NCBI GenBank assembly: GCA_030536575.1
Contig: JAUNPS010000025.1
Location: 1 to 64,000, forward strand
From: Eubacteriales bacterium
Lineage (GTDB): Bacteria; Bacillota; Clostridia; Lachnospirales; Lachnospiraceae
Length of the DNA: 64,000 bases
Reading direction: 5' to 3'
The notes under the pieces: generated by a model
The model's database searches: none
The model's input: the letters and a program-made list of their open reading frames with translations, nothing else
What the model was told of the DNA's origin: nothing
Shown: positions 52,591-61,612 of the stretch, one piece after another
Layout of the letters: each line of letters begins with the position of its first letter
Numbering within the stretch: position 1 is the first letter of the stretch
Translations under genes and position numbers: made by a program

Positions 52591-53990
52591 CACTCTTTCC
52601 CTCCGAACTCGACACATTCCGCCAGAAAACCGGCCGCGATCTCCGGCCTGGCATAATAATACAGATGCGGGAACCCCCACAATCCGTTCTTCTTCCCATG
52701 AATACAGCGCCAGCTCCGTTTCCGCAGCGGCTTTTTCGCCTCAAAGGCTTCCCCGCAGCAGGTGCTGTCAAAATAGTGGAATTCGTGGGCACGAATCTCG
52801 GAAAGGCCGCTCCCAAGAATCCCCTCCTCCTCCGTTTGCAGCGCAATGTAGCCAAACCGGGTGAGTTTCGGCGTCCGAAAGGCTTTCCCGGCCAGATTTC
52901 CGGTTCCGGCAAACGCATTGCCCTCCATATCCTCAAAGGACTCGTGAAGGTACATAAATCCGCCGCATTCCGCCATACACGGAAGGCCCGCCCGCAGTTT
53001 CGCGGCAATGTCTTCGCGCATCGAACGGTTCCCGTCCAACTCCTCCGCAAACAGTTCCGGATACCCGCCATAGAGCAAAAGCCCCTGAATATCCTCCGGA
53101 AGCTTCTGGTCATGAATCGGGGAAAACGGGACGATCTCCGCTCCCAGCTCCGTCAAAAGCTTTAAATTATCCTCATAAATAAAGCAGAACGCCTCATCCT
53201 TTGCCAGCGCAATCCGCGGCTTTCCCGCCCGCACCCGCACAGTTTCCGGCGAATCCAAAAGTCTCCGCACCGCAGCCGGGCATACGCCTTCCACTTCCGG
53301 CGCAGACTTTGCAAGCGCGATCAGCGCATCCAGTTCCAGCGACTTTTCCAGCGTTTCCGCGAGAAGCGTAAACTTTTCCTCTAAATCCTGCACCTCATCC
53401 GGCAAAACCAGCCCCAAATGGCGGCTGTCCAGCGAAAGTTCGGAAAGCTTCGGCACGTAGCCGTACACCCGCACCCCAAGCTCCTCTTCCACCAGTTTCT
53501 TCACCTCCGGATACAGCATCGGCGACATCTGGTTTAAGATAACTCCCGCAATGTGGCTCTCTTCCCGGTATTCCAGAAATCCCTTAATAAACGCCAGAAC
53601 GGAAAGGCTCATGCCCTTCGTATTCACGATCAGGACCACCGGCGTTTCCGTCACATCCGCCAGATCATAGGCACTGGCCTTTGTGCTGATCCCGCCAAGG
53701 CCGTCATAATAGCCCATGACTCCTTCCATCACCGAAATGTCCGTCCCCTTCGCGCCTTCCGCAAACAGGTAGCGGGTCGTCTCCCGGTCTGTAAAAAACG
53801 TATCCAGATTCCGGGACTTCGCCTTTAACACCCTGGAATGGAACATCGGGTCAATGTAATCCGGCCCGCACTTAAAGGACGAAACCCCAAGCCCCCGCAT
53901 CCGCAGGGCCTGCAAAATCCCGCAGGTAATCAGCGTTTTCCCGCTGCCGCTGGCCCCTGCCGCCAGCATAAATCTGGGCTGTCCCATCAT
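52590..53990 (-). CDS. cbiA: Cobyrinate a,c-diamide synthase
   Basis: The 466-residue enzyme shows AAGASGSGKTLITCGI, FKCGPDYIDPMFHS and a C-terminal amidotransferase part (LLYGGYPELFAEEL and MAECGGFMYLHE with the glutaminase cysteine). It amidates side chains a and c. The start overlaps cbiJET by 4 nt. Confidence 0.95.
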   Translation of the reverse strand: MMGQPRFMLAAGASGSGKTLITCGILQALRMRGLGVSSFKCGPDYIDPMFHSRVLKAKSRNLDTFFTDRETTRYLFAEGAKGTDISVMEGVMGYYDGLGGISTKASAYDLADVTETPVVLIVNTKGMSLSVLAFIKGFLEYREESHIAGVILNQMSPMLYPEVKKLVEEELGVRVYGYVPKLSELSLDSRHLGLVLPDEVQDLEEKFTLLAETLEKSLELDALIALAKSAPEVEGVCPAAVRRLLDSPETVRVRAGKPRIALAKDEAFCFIYEDNLKLLTELGAEIVPFSPIHDQKLPEDIQGLLLYGGYPELFAEELDGNRSMREDIAAKLRAGLPCMAECGGFMYLHESFEDMEGNAFAGTGNLAGKAFRTPKLTRFGYIALQTEEEGILGSGLSEIRAHEFHYFDSTCCGEAFEAKKPLRKRSWRCIHGKKNGLWGFPHLYYYARPEIAAGFLAECVEFGGKE

Positions 53991-55960
53991 ACGCCACCTC
54001 CGGTACAGGAAATGACATAAACCGGATTCTGACCCATCATCATATGGTAACGGCCCACTTCCTTCGACTTTCCAACGGAAACGGCTGCAATGTCCGTCTC
54101 CGTCACCTTCAGTTCTTTTAAGCAGTTCAGCGCTTCCGCCACCGTTTCCAGCGCAATCGCATTGATCACAATCCTGGCCGACGGATTTTTCGCAAGCACC
54201 AGCTCCATGATTTCCTTCAGGTTCCCCGAAGAACCGCCGATAAACACATGGGTCGGAGCCGGGAGAGGCTCCAGCGCCTCCGGTGCGAGTCCAGCAATGA
54301 TCTGCAGGTTATCGGCCGCAAATTTTCTCTTATTTTTCTCCAGAAGTTCTACTGCCTCTTCCTTCTTTTCAATAGCATAGACCTGCCCGTTTACTGCCTG
54401 CAATGCCATCTCAATGGACACCGAGCCAGTCCCCGCGCCCACATCGTAAGCAACCGCATCTTCCGTCAGCCGCAGCTTCGAAAGCGAAATACTGCGCACC
54501 TCGCTCTTCGTCATCGGGACTTTTTCCCGCAGGAAAACCTCGTCGTCCAGCCCATGGGTGACCGTCGTCACCGGGGACGGATTCTCAATCAGAACCACAC
54601 ACAGCGGATCAAATATTTCATTGCGAAGCGCATCCGGCGTTCCGACTGTAATCTTCTCCTCCGGATAAGAAAGCTGCTCACCCACGGAAATTTTCACCTG
54701 ATCCATCCCATAATCCAGGAACCTACGGCAAAGGCAGTTCACACCATCCCGTTCCCCTACCAGGGCGAACACCTTCGGATACCTCTGCACCATGCCAATG
54801 ATGTTCGCATTTCTCCCGTGCAGGCTCACCAGCTTCACATCCTCCCAGGAAGTATGCAGTTTTCCGCACAGATAAACCACAGACGAAATCCCGCAGCAAA
54901 CCCGGATATCTTCCCCTTCAAAGGCTTCAAACAACTTTTTCGCCCCGCTGTAAAACCCGATATCCCCGGACAGCAGAACCGTGATTTTTTCATATTCCGG
55001 ATGCTGATAGACATAATTCCGGATTTCTTCCGTTTTGTATGCGCTCAGTACCGGTTTCCCAAACTCTTCGGCCGCTTTCAGCATCCGGCCAGCACCGATC
55101 AAAAGCTCCGCTTCCTGGCAGGCTTTTTTCACTTCGGCCGTCATCCCGTCACGGCTCCCCATGCCGATTCCTGCTAAAGTGATCTGGCGTTTTGGCATCA
55201 GGCCAAGCTTTTCGCACAGGATCTTCCGGATTTGCAGCGCACTGTGGCCTTCCCCGCTTTCTGCCGGCCGGCCGATCAGCACCACCTTCGCGCCTGCCTT
55301 TCTGGCCGCCCGCACCTTTTCCCCGAAGCCGCCTTCTTTTCCCGCTTCCTTCGTCACCAGCCAGGCCGCCCCGGTCTGATGAAGCAATGCGGTATTCAGC
55401 TCTTCCGAAAACGGCCCCTGCATGCAGATCAGATTCTTTCCCTGGAATCCCAGCTCCGCGCAGGCTGCCGCCACGCCCGGCGTTGACAGGACACGCGCGA
55501 CCACTCGCTCCTTGTAATCCGGCAATGCCGTATATTTCGCAAGCTCCTTGCTTCCCGTCGCCGCTAAAATCCTGCCTTCTGTATTCGCCAGAAACGCTAC
55601 CGCCTCCTCCACCGAATTCACGAAAATGCAGTCCTGTGTGCCTTCCTCGCCGGCTTCCCGCAAAAGCCGGAGGTATTCGCGTTCGGTTTTCGCGCAGGCG
55701 TTTCGGATGTTCTCCGAGACGACAACCGCGTAAGGATGCGTTGCGTCAATCACACAGGCGGCCCCAATCTCCAAAATCAGAGCCGCGATCTCCTCCGTAT
55801 CCAGCCGCCCAGCATGGACTTTCAAAAATTCCCCTTCGGGCATCAGCGTTTCCCCGTACTCCGTGGCCACGCAGGCATGGACGAGCACCTGCTGCCTGCT
55901 TAAAAATTCCGCAAGGCTGCGCCCTTCCGTGGTGCCCGCAAAAATCAATACATTTGTCAT
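53987..55960 (-). CDS. cbiJET: Fused CbiJ-CbiE-CbiT
   Basis: The 657-residue protein joins three enzymes. CbiJ (about 1-250) is the precorrin-6A reductase, with IFAGTTEGRSLAEFL and DATHPYAVVVSENI. CbiE (about 258-465) is the C5 methyltransferase, with LAGIGMGSRDGMTAE and LLSGDIGFYSG. CbiT (about 470-657) is the C15 methyltransferase/decarboxylase, with YDVGAGTGSVSIEMAL. Fusion of E and T is common; J at the N-terminus is less so. A ribosome site AAAGGA lies upstream of the ATG at 55960. Confidence 0.9.
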   Translation of the reverse strand: MTNVLIFAGTTEGRSLAEFLSRQQVLVHACVATEYGETLMPEGEFLKVHAGRLDTEEIAALILEIGAACVIDATHPYAVVVSENIRNACAKTEREYLRLLREAGEEGTQDCIFVNSVEEAVAFLANTEGRILAATGSKELAKYTALPDYKERVVARVLSTPGVAAACAELGFQGKNLICMQGPFSEELNTALLHQTGAAWLVTKEAGKEGGFGEKVRAARKAGAKVVLIGRPAESGEGHSALQIRKILCEKLGLMPKRQITLAGIGMGSRDGMTAEVKKACQEAELLIGAGRMLKAAEEFGKPVLSAYKTEEIRNYVYQHPEYEKITVLLSGDIGFYSGAKKLFEAFEGEDIRVCCGISSVVYLCGKLHTSWEDVKLVSLHGRNANIIGMVQRYPKVFALVGERDGVNCLCRRFLDYGMDQVKISVGEQLSYPEEKITVGTPDALRNEIFDPLCVVLIENPSPVTTVTHGLDDEVFLREKVPMTKSEVRSISLSKLRLTEDAVAYDVGAGTGSVSIEMALQAVNGQVYAIEKKEEAVELLEKNKRKFAADNLQIIAGLAPEALEPLPAPTHVFIGGSSGNLKEIMELVLAKNPSARIVINAIALETVAEALNCLKELKVTETDIAAVSVGKSKEVGRYHMMMGQNPVYVISCTGGGV

Positions 55961-55985
55961 GGCTGTGTCCTTTCCCTGGCACACA

Positions 55986-56714
55986 TCAATACTGGTAGCC
56001 TCTTGGCGTTACCATGCGCCCGCCGATATTCTTCGTCTGCGAATTTCCGATAAAGACCGTTGTAAACATGTCCACCTGCTTTTCGCGCAGCTCCTTCAGC
56101 GTCATGACCTCCATATGCTCGCCCTCGCGTCCGATGCTCTGCACCGTACCGCACACAGTATCCGGCGACTTATGCTGCATCATCAGATCACAGGCCTTCT
56201 GCAGGTAATCGTGGCGTTTTTTGCTCGACGGATTATACAGGCAGATCACAAAGTCCGCCTCAGACGCACACAGAAGCCGTTTTTCGATCTTCTCCCAGGG
56301 CGTCATCAGGTCGCTTAAACTGATCAGCGCAAAATCGTGGATCAGCGGCGCGCCCAGAACAGCCGCTCCGCCTGTCGCCGCCGTAACCCCCGGAATCACT
56401 TCCACCTCAATCTGCGGATACCGCTGGCCGATTTCCAGCATCAGGCCGGACATGCCATAAACACCCGCATCCCCGCTGCAGATCATGGCTACCGTCTTTC
56501 CCTTTGCCGCTTCCTCAAACGCAAGCTCACAGCGGTCTACCTCTTTGCGCATCGGCGTAGTCAGGAATTCTTTCTCCGCGAAATGCTCTTTCACCAGATC
56601 CACATACACCGTATAACCCACGATTACATCGCAGCTTTTCAGGGCATTCGCCGCCCGCATCGTCATCTGCTCATATTCTCCGGGGCCGATTCCCACAACA
56701 TAAATTTTACTCAA
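55986..56714 (-). CDS. cbiH: Cobalt-precorrin-3 C17-methyltransferase
   Basis: The 242-residue methyltransferase has IYVVGIGPGEYEQMT, the SAM loop ICSGDAGVYGMSGLML and GVTAATGGAAVLGAPL with HDFALISLSDLM, all CbiH features. The start is a TTG at 56714, overlapping cbiG by 8 nt, with GGAGTG 8 nt upstream. Confidence 0.9.
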   Translation of the reverse strand: MSKIYVVGIGPGEYEQMTMRAANALKSCDVIVGYTVYVDLVKEHFAEKEFLTTPMRKEVDRCELAFEEAAKGKTVAMICSGDAGVYGMSGLMLEIGQRYPQIEVEVIPGVTAATGGAAVLGAPLIHDFALISLSDLMTPWEKIEKRLLCASEADFVICLYNPSSKKRHDYLQKACDLMMQHKSPDTVCGTVQSIGREGEHMEVMTLKELREKQVDMFTTVFIGNSQTKNIGGRMVTPRGYQY

Positions 56715-57762
56715 AGTCCACACTCCATTTCTCGATTGCCAGGGCAACCGTCACGCCATTGCCCGCCATTTTTTTCTGTATCAATGTCCCGTTCCCGCTT
56801 CCCAGAACCGCGCTCCGCTCGCAGACATTTTCCACGCCGGTCACGGATTTCACAAAGCCGGAAGCGGAAAAATCGCCCTTGGCCCCGGCCAGTTCCTCTG
56901 CGGAATACGTCCGAAACGGCAGCCCATATTTCTCACAAAATGCCAAAATGCCCGGCTCTTCCTTTTTTAAATCCACACTTGCCGCCTGCTTCAGGCTGTG
57001 AATCGAAAGATGATTCCGTTGCAATGCCGCCAAAACCGCCGCTTCGATTTCCTCCATCGGCTTTTCCTTCCGGCAGCCAAGCCCCAGGGTCACGATCCGC
57101 GGGATCAGATGCAGGGTATTGACAAAGGGATGCTTCTCTTCATTTAAAGAAATAACCATCCCCGTCTCTCCGTCAAAGGGTTCCCCGTCCTTCTGCACGG
57201 TCAGTTCTTCCGGCACCGGGCCCTCCACAGGGAATTCACTGAGAAGCCCTACCGGTTTCTCGTCTAAAATATCCGCCGAGACAGCTTTCGCCGCCTTCAG
57301 ATTGCTGATATACAAATTTTTCTTTTTTGCAAATACATCGACGGCGAAACGCCCATTTACGTCCGTGGCCGTCGTGATCACCGGAATTGCCCCGGTCAGG
57401 TTTGCCAGCGTTCCCGCCAGCTCGTTCGCCCCGCCCAGATGGCCGGACAGCAGCGAAATTGCAAAAACGCCTTTCTCGTCCATCACAACCACCGCCGGGT
57501 CCTTGTCCTTTCCCTGGACAAAGGGGGCAATGCTGCGCACGGCGATGCCCGACGCCCCGATAAAGAGCAGGCCGTCCATCTGTTCAAACATGCGGCCCGT
57601 CCAGGCTTTCAGCGGCTCTTTTAATGGGAGCAATCCGTTTTCCGCCGCATACTTTTCCATGGCCCAGGCCTCCACCGCATAGCCCTGAAGGGACAGGGCC
57701 TGCCGCAGCGACGCATTTAACCGGCTTCCCTTTGCGGTAAAGCTGACGGATGCAAGCCTCAT
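56707..57762 (-). CDS. cbiG: Cobalt-precorrin-5A hydrolase
   Basis: The 351-residue enzyme shows IGASGIAVRSIAPFV and LLSGHLGGANELAGTLA, the CbiG signature, and a C-terminal LGLGCRKEKP region. It opens the lactone ring and releases acetaldehyde. It overlaps cbiF by 4 nt. Confidence 0.93.
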   Translation of the reverse strand: MRLASVSFTAKGSRLNASLRQALSLQGYAVEAWAMEKYAAENGLLPLKEPLKAWTGRMFEQMDGLLFIGASGIAVRSIAPFVQGKDKDPAVVVMDEKGVFAISLLSGHLGGANELAGTLANLTGAIPVITTATDVNGRFAVDVFAKKKNLYISNLKAAKAVSADILDEKPVGLLSEFPVEGPVPEELTVQKDGEPFDGETGMVISLNEEKHPFVNTLHLIPRIVTLGLGCRKEKPMEEIEAAVLAALQRNHLSIHSLKQAASVDLKKEEPGILAFCEKYGLPFRTYSAEELAGAKGDFSASGFVKSVTGVENVCERSAVLGSGNGTLIQKKMAGNGVTVALAIEKWSVDFE

Positions 57763-58517
57763 TTCGTCGCCTCGCGGAATTCCGTCGTAAAGGCCGGATT
57801 GTACAGGTCGGAACGGTTATAGTGGCTGTGCGTTACCACATCGCCGATAATCATCAGCGCCGTCTTGGTAATGTGGTTTTCCGCCGCCGTCTGAGCCAGC
57901 GTCCCTACCGTGCATACAAATGCTTTTTCATCTTCCCAGGTCGCCTTATAAACAATCGCCGCCGGTGTATCGGCGCTGTAGCCGCCTGCAATCAGGCGCT
58001 CCGAGAGCTTTTCCAGCATTCCGGTGCTCAGGAAAACCACCATCGTCGCCTGGTGGGCCGCCAGAGAGGCGATTTCTTCCTTTTCCGGGACAGGCGTCCG
58101 GCCTGCCATACGGGTGATGATCACGCTCTGGGATACATTCGGAAGCGTATATTCCAGATTCAATGCGCTGGCCGCCCCGCAAAAAGCGCTGACGCCCGGA
58201 CAGTAATCATACGCAATGCCCTTCTCGTCCAGCACATCCATCTGTTCCCGGATTGCCCCATAAATACAGGGATCTCCCGTGTGAAGACGAACCGTCGTCA
58301 GTCCCTTCTCCTCCGCCTCAAACATTACATCCAAAACTTCTTCCAGCGTCATTTTCGCGCTGTTATACACCGCGCAGCCTTCCTTCTTATAATCCAGAAG
58401 CTGCGGGTTTACGAGGGAGCCCGCGTAAATAATCACGTCCGCCTTTTCCAGAAGATTTTTCCCCCGGACAGTGATCAGATCCGGCGCACCGCTTCCTGCT
58501 CCTACAAAATGAATCAT
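57759..58517 (-). CDS. cbiF: Cobalt-precorrin-4 C11-methyltransferase
   Basis: The 252-residue enzyme starts IHFVGAGSGAPDLITVRG and has LHTGDPCIYGAIREQMD and GVSAFCGAASALN, typical of CbiF/CobM. It overlaps cbiL by 4 nt. Confidence 0.94.
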   Translation of the reverse strand: MIHFVGAGSGAPDLITVRGKNLLEKADVIIYAGSLVNPQLLDYKKEGCAVYNSAKMTLEEVLDVMFEAEEKGLTTVRLHTGDPCIYGAIREQMDVLDEKGIAYDYCPGVSAFCGAASALNLEYTLPNVSQSVIITRMAGRTPVPEKEEIASLAAHQATMVVFLSTGMLEKLSERLIAGGYSADTPAAIVYKATWEDEKAFVCTVGTLAQTAAENHITKTALMIIGDVVTHSHYNRSDLYNPAFTTEFREATK

Positions 58518-59206
58518 TTCTCTGTTCCCTCCTTTACGATAATCAACGAATAGTAACCGGCATTTTCCGGGATTTCGTCCGCATTGCGGTAAATGTGTTC
58601 CTCCGGCATGCCGCAGTTTTCAATCATAACTGCCTGGGCGCCAGTGGCTTTCAGTTTTTCCTTTACTTCGCCCATCTTCTTTCCGGCTTTCATCAGGACT
58701 TTGGTGCCGGACATGGCCAGCGCCTCGTCGATCTGGTACGAAGCCGGAATCACGTGCAGCGGCTCCGATTTTTCCACCAGGCCCATGTTCATTCTGGCCG
58801 CCACGGCGCAGAAGGAAGTAATCCCGCTGACAATTTCCGCCTGATAGCCCCGCTCCAGAATTTTCTTATGCACATACAAATAAGTCGAATAAACGGTGGG
58901 ATCGCCCAGGGTCAGGAAGACCACGTTTCTGCCGGCTTTCAGGTGTTCTTCCACCTGGTCGGCGGCGTGGGTGTGGTTGGCTTCCAGGACTTCCGGGTTT
59001 TTGGTCATTGGCATCGGAAGGGCCAGGAGTTCTTTTTGGGCCAGTTCCGGGACGGCCTGGACGGCGATCTGGTAGGCTACGGTTTCGGTTGGGGTCTCGC
59101 CGGGGAAGGCGATGAGCTGGTTTTCTTTGATCAGGCGGACTGCCTTTAGGGTTAAGAGTTCGGGGTCGCCGGGGCCGATGCCCAGGCCGTATAAAATACC
59201 GGTCAT
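58514..59206 (-). CDS. cbiL: Cobalt-precorrin-2 C20-methyltransferase
   Basis: The 230-residue enzyme has LYGLGIGPGDPELLTLKA and FLTLGDPTVYSTYLYV, the CbiL/CobI pattern. AAAAAGGAG precedes the ATG. Upstream comes an 815-bp repeat region before cbiD, so transcription either reads through the repeats or starts in them. Confidence 0.93.
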   Translation of the reverse strand: MTGILYGLGIGPGDPELLTLKAVRLIKENQLIAFPGETPTETVAYQIAVQAVPELAQKELLALPMPMTKNPEVLEANHTHAADQVEEHLKAGRNVVFLTLGDPTVYSTYLYVHKKILERGYQAEIVSGITSFCAVAARMNMGLVEKSEPLHVIPASYQIDEALAMSGTKVLMKAGKKMGEVKEKLKATGAQAVMIENCGMPEEHIYRNADEIPENAGYYSLIIVKEGTEK

Positions 59207-59353
59207 ATGTGTTCTCCTTTTTCTTTGGGTTGTTGTTTTATAATGAAATGTTTTTCTTTGTCTTTTTGGTTCGCGTGGCGGCGGGTGCTATAGCACGAAA
59301 CTTTTGTCACTTGACCGCCGGAGCGCACGGTTTGGGGTGCGGCGGTTGTTCCA

Positions 59354-59975
59354 TGGAGCCGCCGTTTTCCGCGGTTCGCGACGCGGCCGCTACGTTGTGG
59401 AAGCGCCTTTTCTCGCGGTTTGCGGCGTGGTCGTTTTTGGCGCCGGACTTCCGGATTCTGCGTTTGCGGCATGGCTGCTGTGTTATGAAGCGCCTTCTCT
59501 CGCGGTTCGCGGCATGGCCGTTTTTGTTGCCGGGCGGCCCGTCTGAGCCCCCCGCTTCGCGGCGCGGCTGTTTGTTCCGCCATATTTTTGTCTATGCTGC
59601 TAGAACGTAGATTCCTACTATTTGTGCTGCGACTCTTTTGCTGTCGGGCGGCCTGGCTGAGCTCCCGCTTCGCAGCGTGGCCGTTTGTCACGCCATATTT
59701 TTGTCTATGCTGCTAAGACGTAGATTCCTACGATTGTGCTGCGACTCTTTTGCTGTCGGGCGGCCTGGCTGAGCTCCCGCTTCGCGGCGTAGCTGTTTGT
59801 CGCTATACTTTTGCCTGTGCTGCTGGGGCGTCGATTCCTGCGATTGTGCTGCGACTCTTTTGCTGTCGGGCGGCCTGGCTGAGCCCCCGCTTCGCGGCGT
59901 AGCTGTTTGTCGCTATACTTTTGCCTGTGCTGCTGGGGCGTCGATTCCTGCGACTGCGGTGTGGCCTCTTTTTTC
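59354..59975. repeat. Tandem repeat array inside the B12 operon
   Basis: Between cbiL (59206) and cbiD (60022) no gene is supported. From 59581 three near-identical units follow (59581-59693, 113 bp; 59694-59803, 110 bp; 59804-59913, 110 bp), then a partial copy to about 59955 and a partial copy before (59527-59580). The shared core reads CTGTCGGGCGGCCTGGCTGA. Farther left, 59354-59535 holds three shorter, degenerate GC-rich copies around CTCGCGGTTCGCGGC. The 110-bp period shifts the reading frame, which argues against a repeated protein. Confidence 0.8.
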
Positions 59976-60021
59976 GCCGGGCTGTCGGCTCTCACGGTTC
60001 ACGCCGGGCCGCTTTAGACGT

Positions 60022-61164
60022 CTATACCGTAAATTTTTTTAACAGTTCTTCCGCGCCCGCGGTCTGTCCCAGCCAGCCATGATTATTCGAAAACAGAATC
60101 GCCTCTGTCTGCAATGCTTTTCCGCATCGGTGCTGCAAATAATAATGTACTTTTTCAATCACCTGCGCCAGCACCGCATCCAGAATCCCCTCCTGCTCCA
60201 AAATATCCACAGCCTCTTCCGTCGTAATCGTATCCAAAATCCTTCGTGCCGTCTCCATCCCTGCTCCCGCCCGGATTGCATGGGCACAAAGCAGCTCCGC
60301 CCTGGAATCCGCACACCTGGAATGCGTATTCATAATCCCGCCGGACACCTTAATAAACTTCCCGATATGGGCCACAAACAAAATTCCCTTTATACCCAGA
60401 TTCACCGCAAAATCCAGCGTCTCTCCCACATAATTGCTGCACTTCATGGAGTCTTCGACCCGGATTTCCTCCTTATTTTTCAAAAAATCACGCCCATAAT
60501 TTCCCGGCGTCACCAACAAATATTCCGCCCCATTCTCATGGCGCATCTTCATCTCCGTGCGGATACTCGCAATCAGCGCATCCTCGCTCATCGGCACCAC
60601 GATCCCGCTTGTCCCCAGAACCGAAATGCCTCCTTCAATCCCAAGCCTGGGATTAAACGTCTTCTTCGCCACCTCTTCCCCGCCCGGTATCGAAATCACC
60701 ACCCGGATCCCTCCGGCATATTCCAGCTCCTCGCAGGCGTCCCGCACTTCCTTTTCAATCATCGCACGCGGCACCTTATTAATCGCCGCCGCACCGACCG
60801 GCTGTTCCAGCCCCTTCTTCGTCACACGGCCCACGCCGCGGCCTCCGTCAATCTCTACGCCAGGCGTCCCGCTTCGCTGCACCCTGGCGTAGACCAGGAG
60901 CCCATGCGTGGCATCCGGATCGTCCCCGCCGTCCTTGCGCACCGCGCAGGACGCGTAGTCCGCTCCAATCTCAGCATCCAGAATTTCCAACGTCAGCAAA
61001 ATGCCGCGGGGCGTCATCAGCCTGGTAAATTCCATTTTCTTGCCGCTAAGGAGCATGCGTGCGGCCGCGCCCGCCGCCGCCGCCGCACAGGAGCCGGTGG
61101 TATAACCATAGCGCATTTTCTTATTGTCCTTAATAATAAAATAATTCTCCAGACCTGTTTCCAT
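60022..61164 (-). CDS. cbiD: Cobalt-precorrin-5B C1-methyltransferase
   Basis: The 380-residue enzyme has YGYTTGSCAAAAAGAAARML, DGGDDPDATHGLLVYA and GTSGIVVPMSEDALIASI, all CbiD traits. AGAGGA lies about 8 nt upstream of the ATG at 61164. It is the first gene of the B12 operon, about 170 bp after the riboswitch terminator. Confidence 0.94.
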   Translation of the reverse strand: METGLENYFIIKDNKKMRYGYTTGSCAAAAAGAAARMLLSGKKMEFTRLMTPRGILLTLEILDAEIGADYASCAVRKDGGDDPDATHGLLVYARVQRSGTPGVEIDGGRGVGRVTKKGLEQPVGAAAINKVPRAMIEKEVRDACEELEYAGGIRVVISIPGGEEVAKKTFNPRLGIEGGISVLGTSGIVVPMSEDALIASIRTEMKMRHENGAEYLLVTPGNYGRDFLKNKEEIRVEDSMKCSNYVGETLDFAVNLGIKGILFVAHIGKFIKVSGGIMNTHSRCADSRAELLCAHAIRAGAGMETARRILDTITTEEAVDILEQEGILDAVLAQVIEKVHYYLQHRCGKALQTEAILFSNNHGWLGQTAGAEELLKKFTV

Positions 61165-61241
61165 TTCTCGTTTCCTCTTGTTCGTCCGCCGCCATTCGCA
61201 CGCCAACAGTTTTTCCTGTCTGTTTCACACCTGCCGATCTG

Positions 61242-61264
61242 GTTACTGTTCACTCCGTTCACAG
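61242..61264. repeat. Short remnant related to the MITE ends
   Basis: GTTACTGTTCACTC followed by CGTTCACAG matches the first 14 bases of the solo end at 14514. The rest of 61165-61330 holds only the B12 leader. Confidence 0.4.
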
Positions 61265-61332
61265 CACCACATTCTCTCTATCCAATCACCAGGAAATCCC
61301 AAAAAGCGCGTGACGTGTCTCCGCACATAGAA

Positions 61333-61357
61333 GAAAAAAGCCGCCATTTCGGCGGAC
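61333..61357 (-). terminator. Riboswitch expression-platform terminator
   Basis: On the minus strand CCGCC/GGCGG with loop GAAAT is followed by CTTTTTT. It lies between the cobalamin aptamer and cbiD. Confidence 0.8.
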
Positions 61358-61371
61358 TGTCCTCCTCCATT

Positions 61372-61490
61372 TGCCAGTCGCCGCAGCAAACGTGCCTGAC
61401 TCAGGTGGGTATCGGACTATACCGTAACGGACTTGTGCAGGACTTTCACCTGACTTCCCCATCTGTTCGCTTTCGCGCCTGAGACCGATT
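61372..61490 (-). promoter_or_regulatory. Cobalamin riboswitch
   Basis: Read on the minus strand, this leader contains GGGGAAGTCAGGTGAAAGTC followed by CTGCACAAGTCCG, the core of the cobalamin aptamer. ACCCACCTGAGTCAGGCACG, which corresponds to the B12-box region, follows. A 5' arm with GGTCTCAGGCGCGAAAG precedes. It would turn off the cbi operon when the ligand binds, by the terminator at 61333-61357. Confidence 0.88.
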
Positions 61491-61505
61491 ATTTTGTCGA
61501 TATTT

Positions 61506-61534
61506 ATTATATGCATTTCCGGGGTTGCTGTCAA
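61506..61534 (-). promoter_or_regulatory. Promoter of the B12 operon
   Basis: Perfect consensus on the minus strand: TTGACA (61529-61534) and TATAAT (61506-61511), spacer 17 bp. Confidence 0.85.
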
Positions 61535-61581
61535 TCAGAAGACCCGCGTATCCAGCATTTCCTGATGAAAACTGATGAAAG

Positions 61582-61608
61582 CAAAAAAGCCAGGCGCACA
61601 CACGCCTG
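61582..61608 (-). terminator. Terminator after eutP
   Basis: CAGGCG (61591-61596) pairs with CGCCTG (61603-61608), and the minus strand continues GCTTTTTTGC. Confidence 0.8.
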
Positions 61609-61612
61609 ACCC

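Noticed and set aside
59209..59610. Plus-strand frame rich in Phe/Arg/Leu across the repeat region
   Set aside because: It opposes the operon and comes from the GC-rich repeats; no ribosome site.
59203..59995. Arg/Gln-rich reading frames on the minus strand between cbiL and cbiD
   Set aside because: They are made of out-of-frame copies of the 110-bp repeat, lack ribosome sites and resemble no protein.
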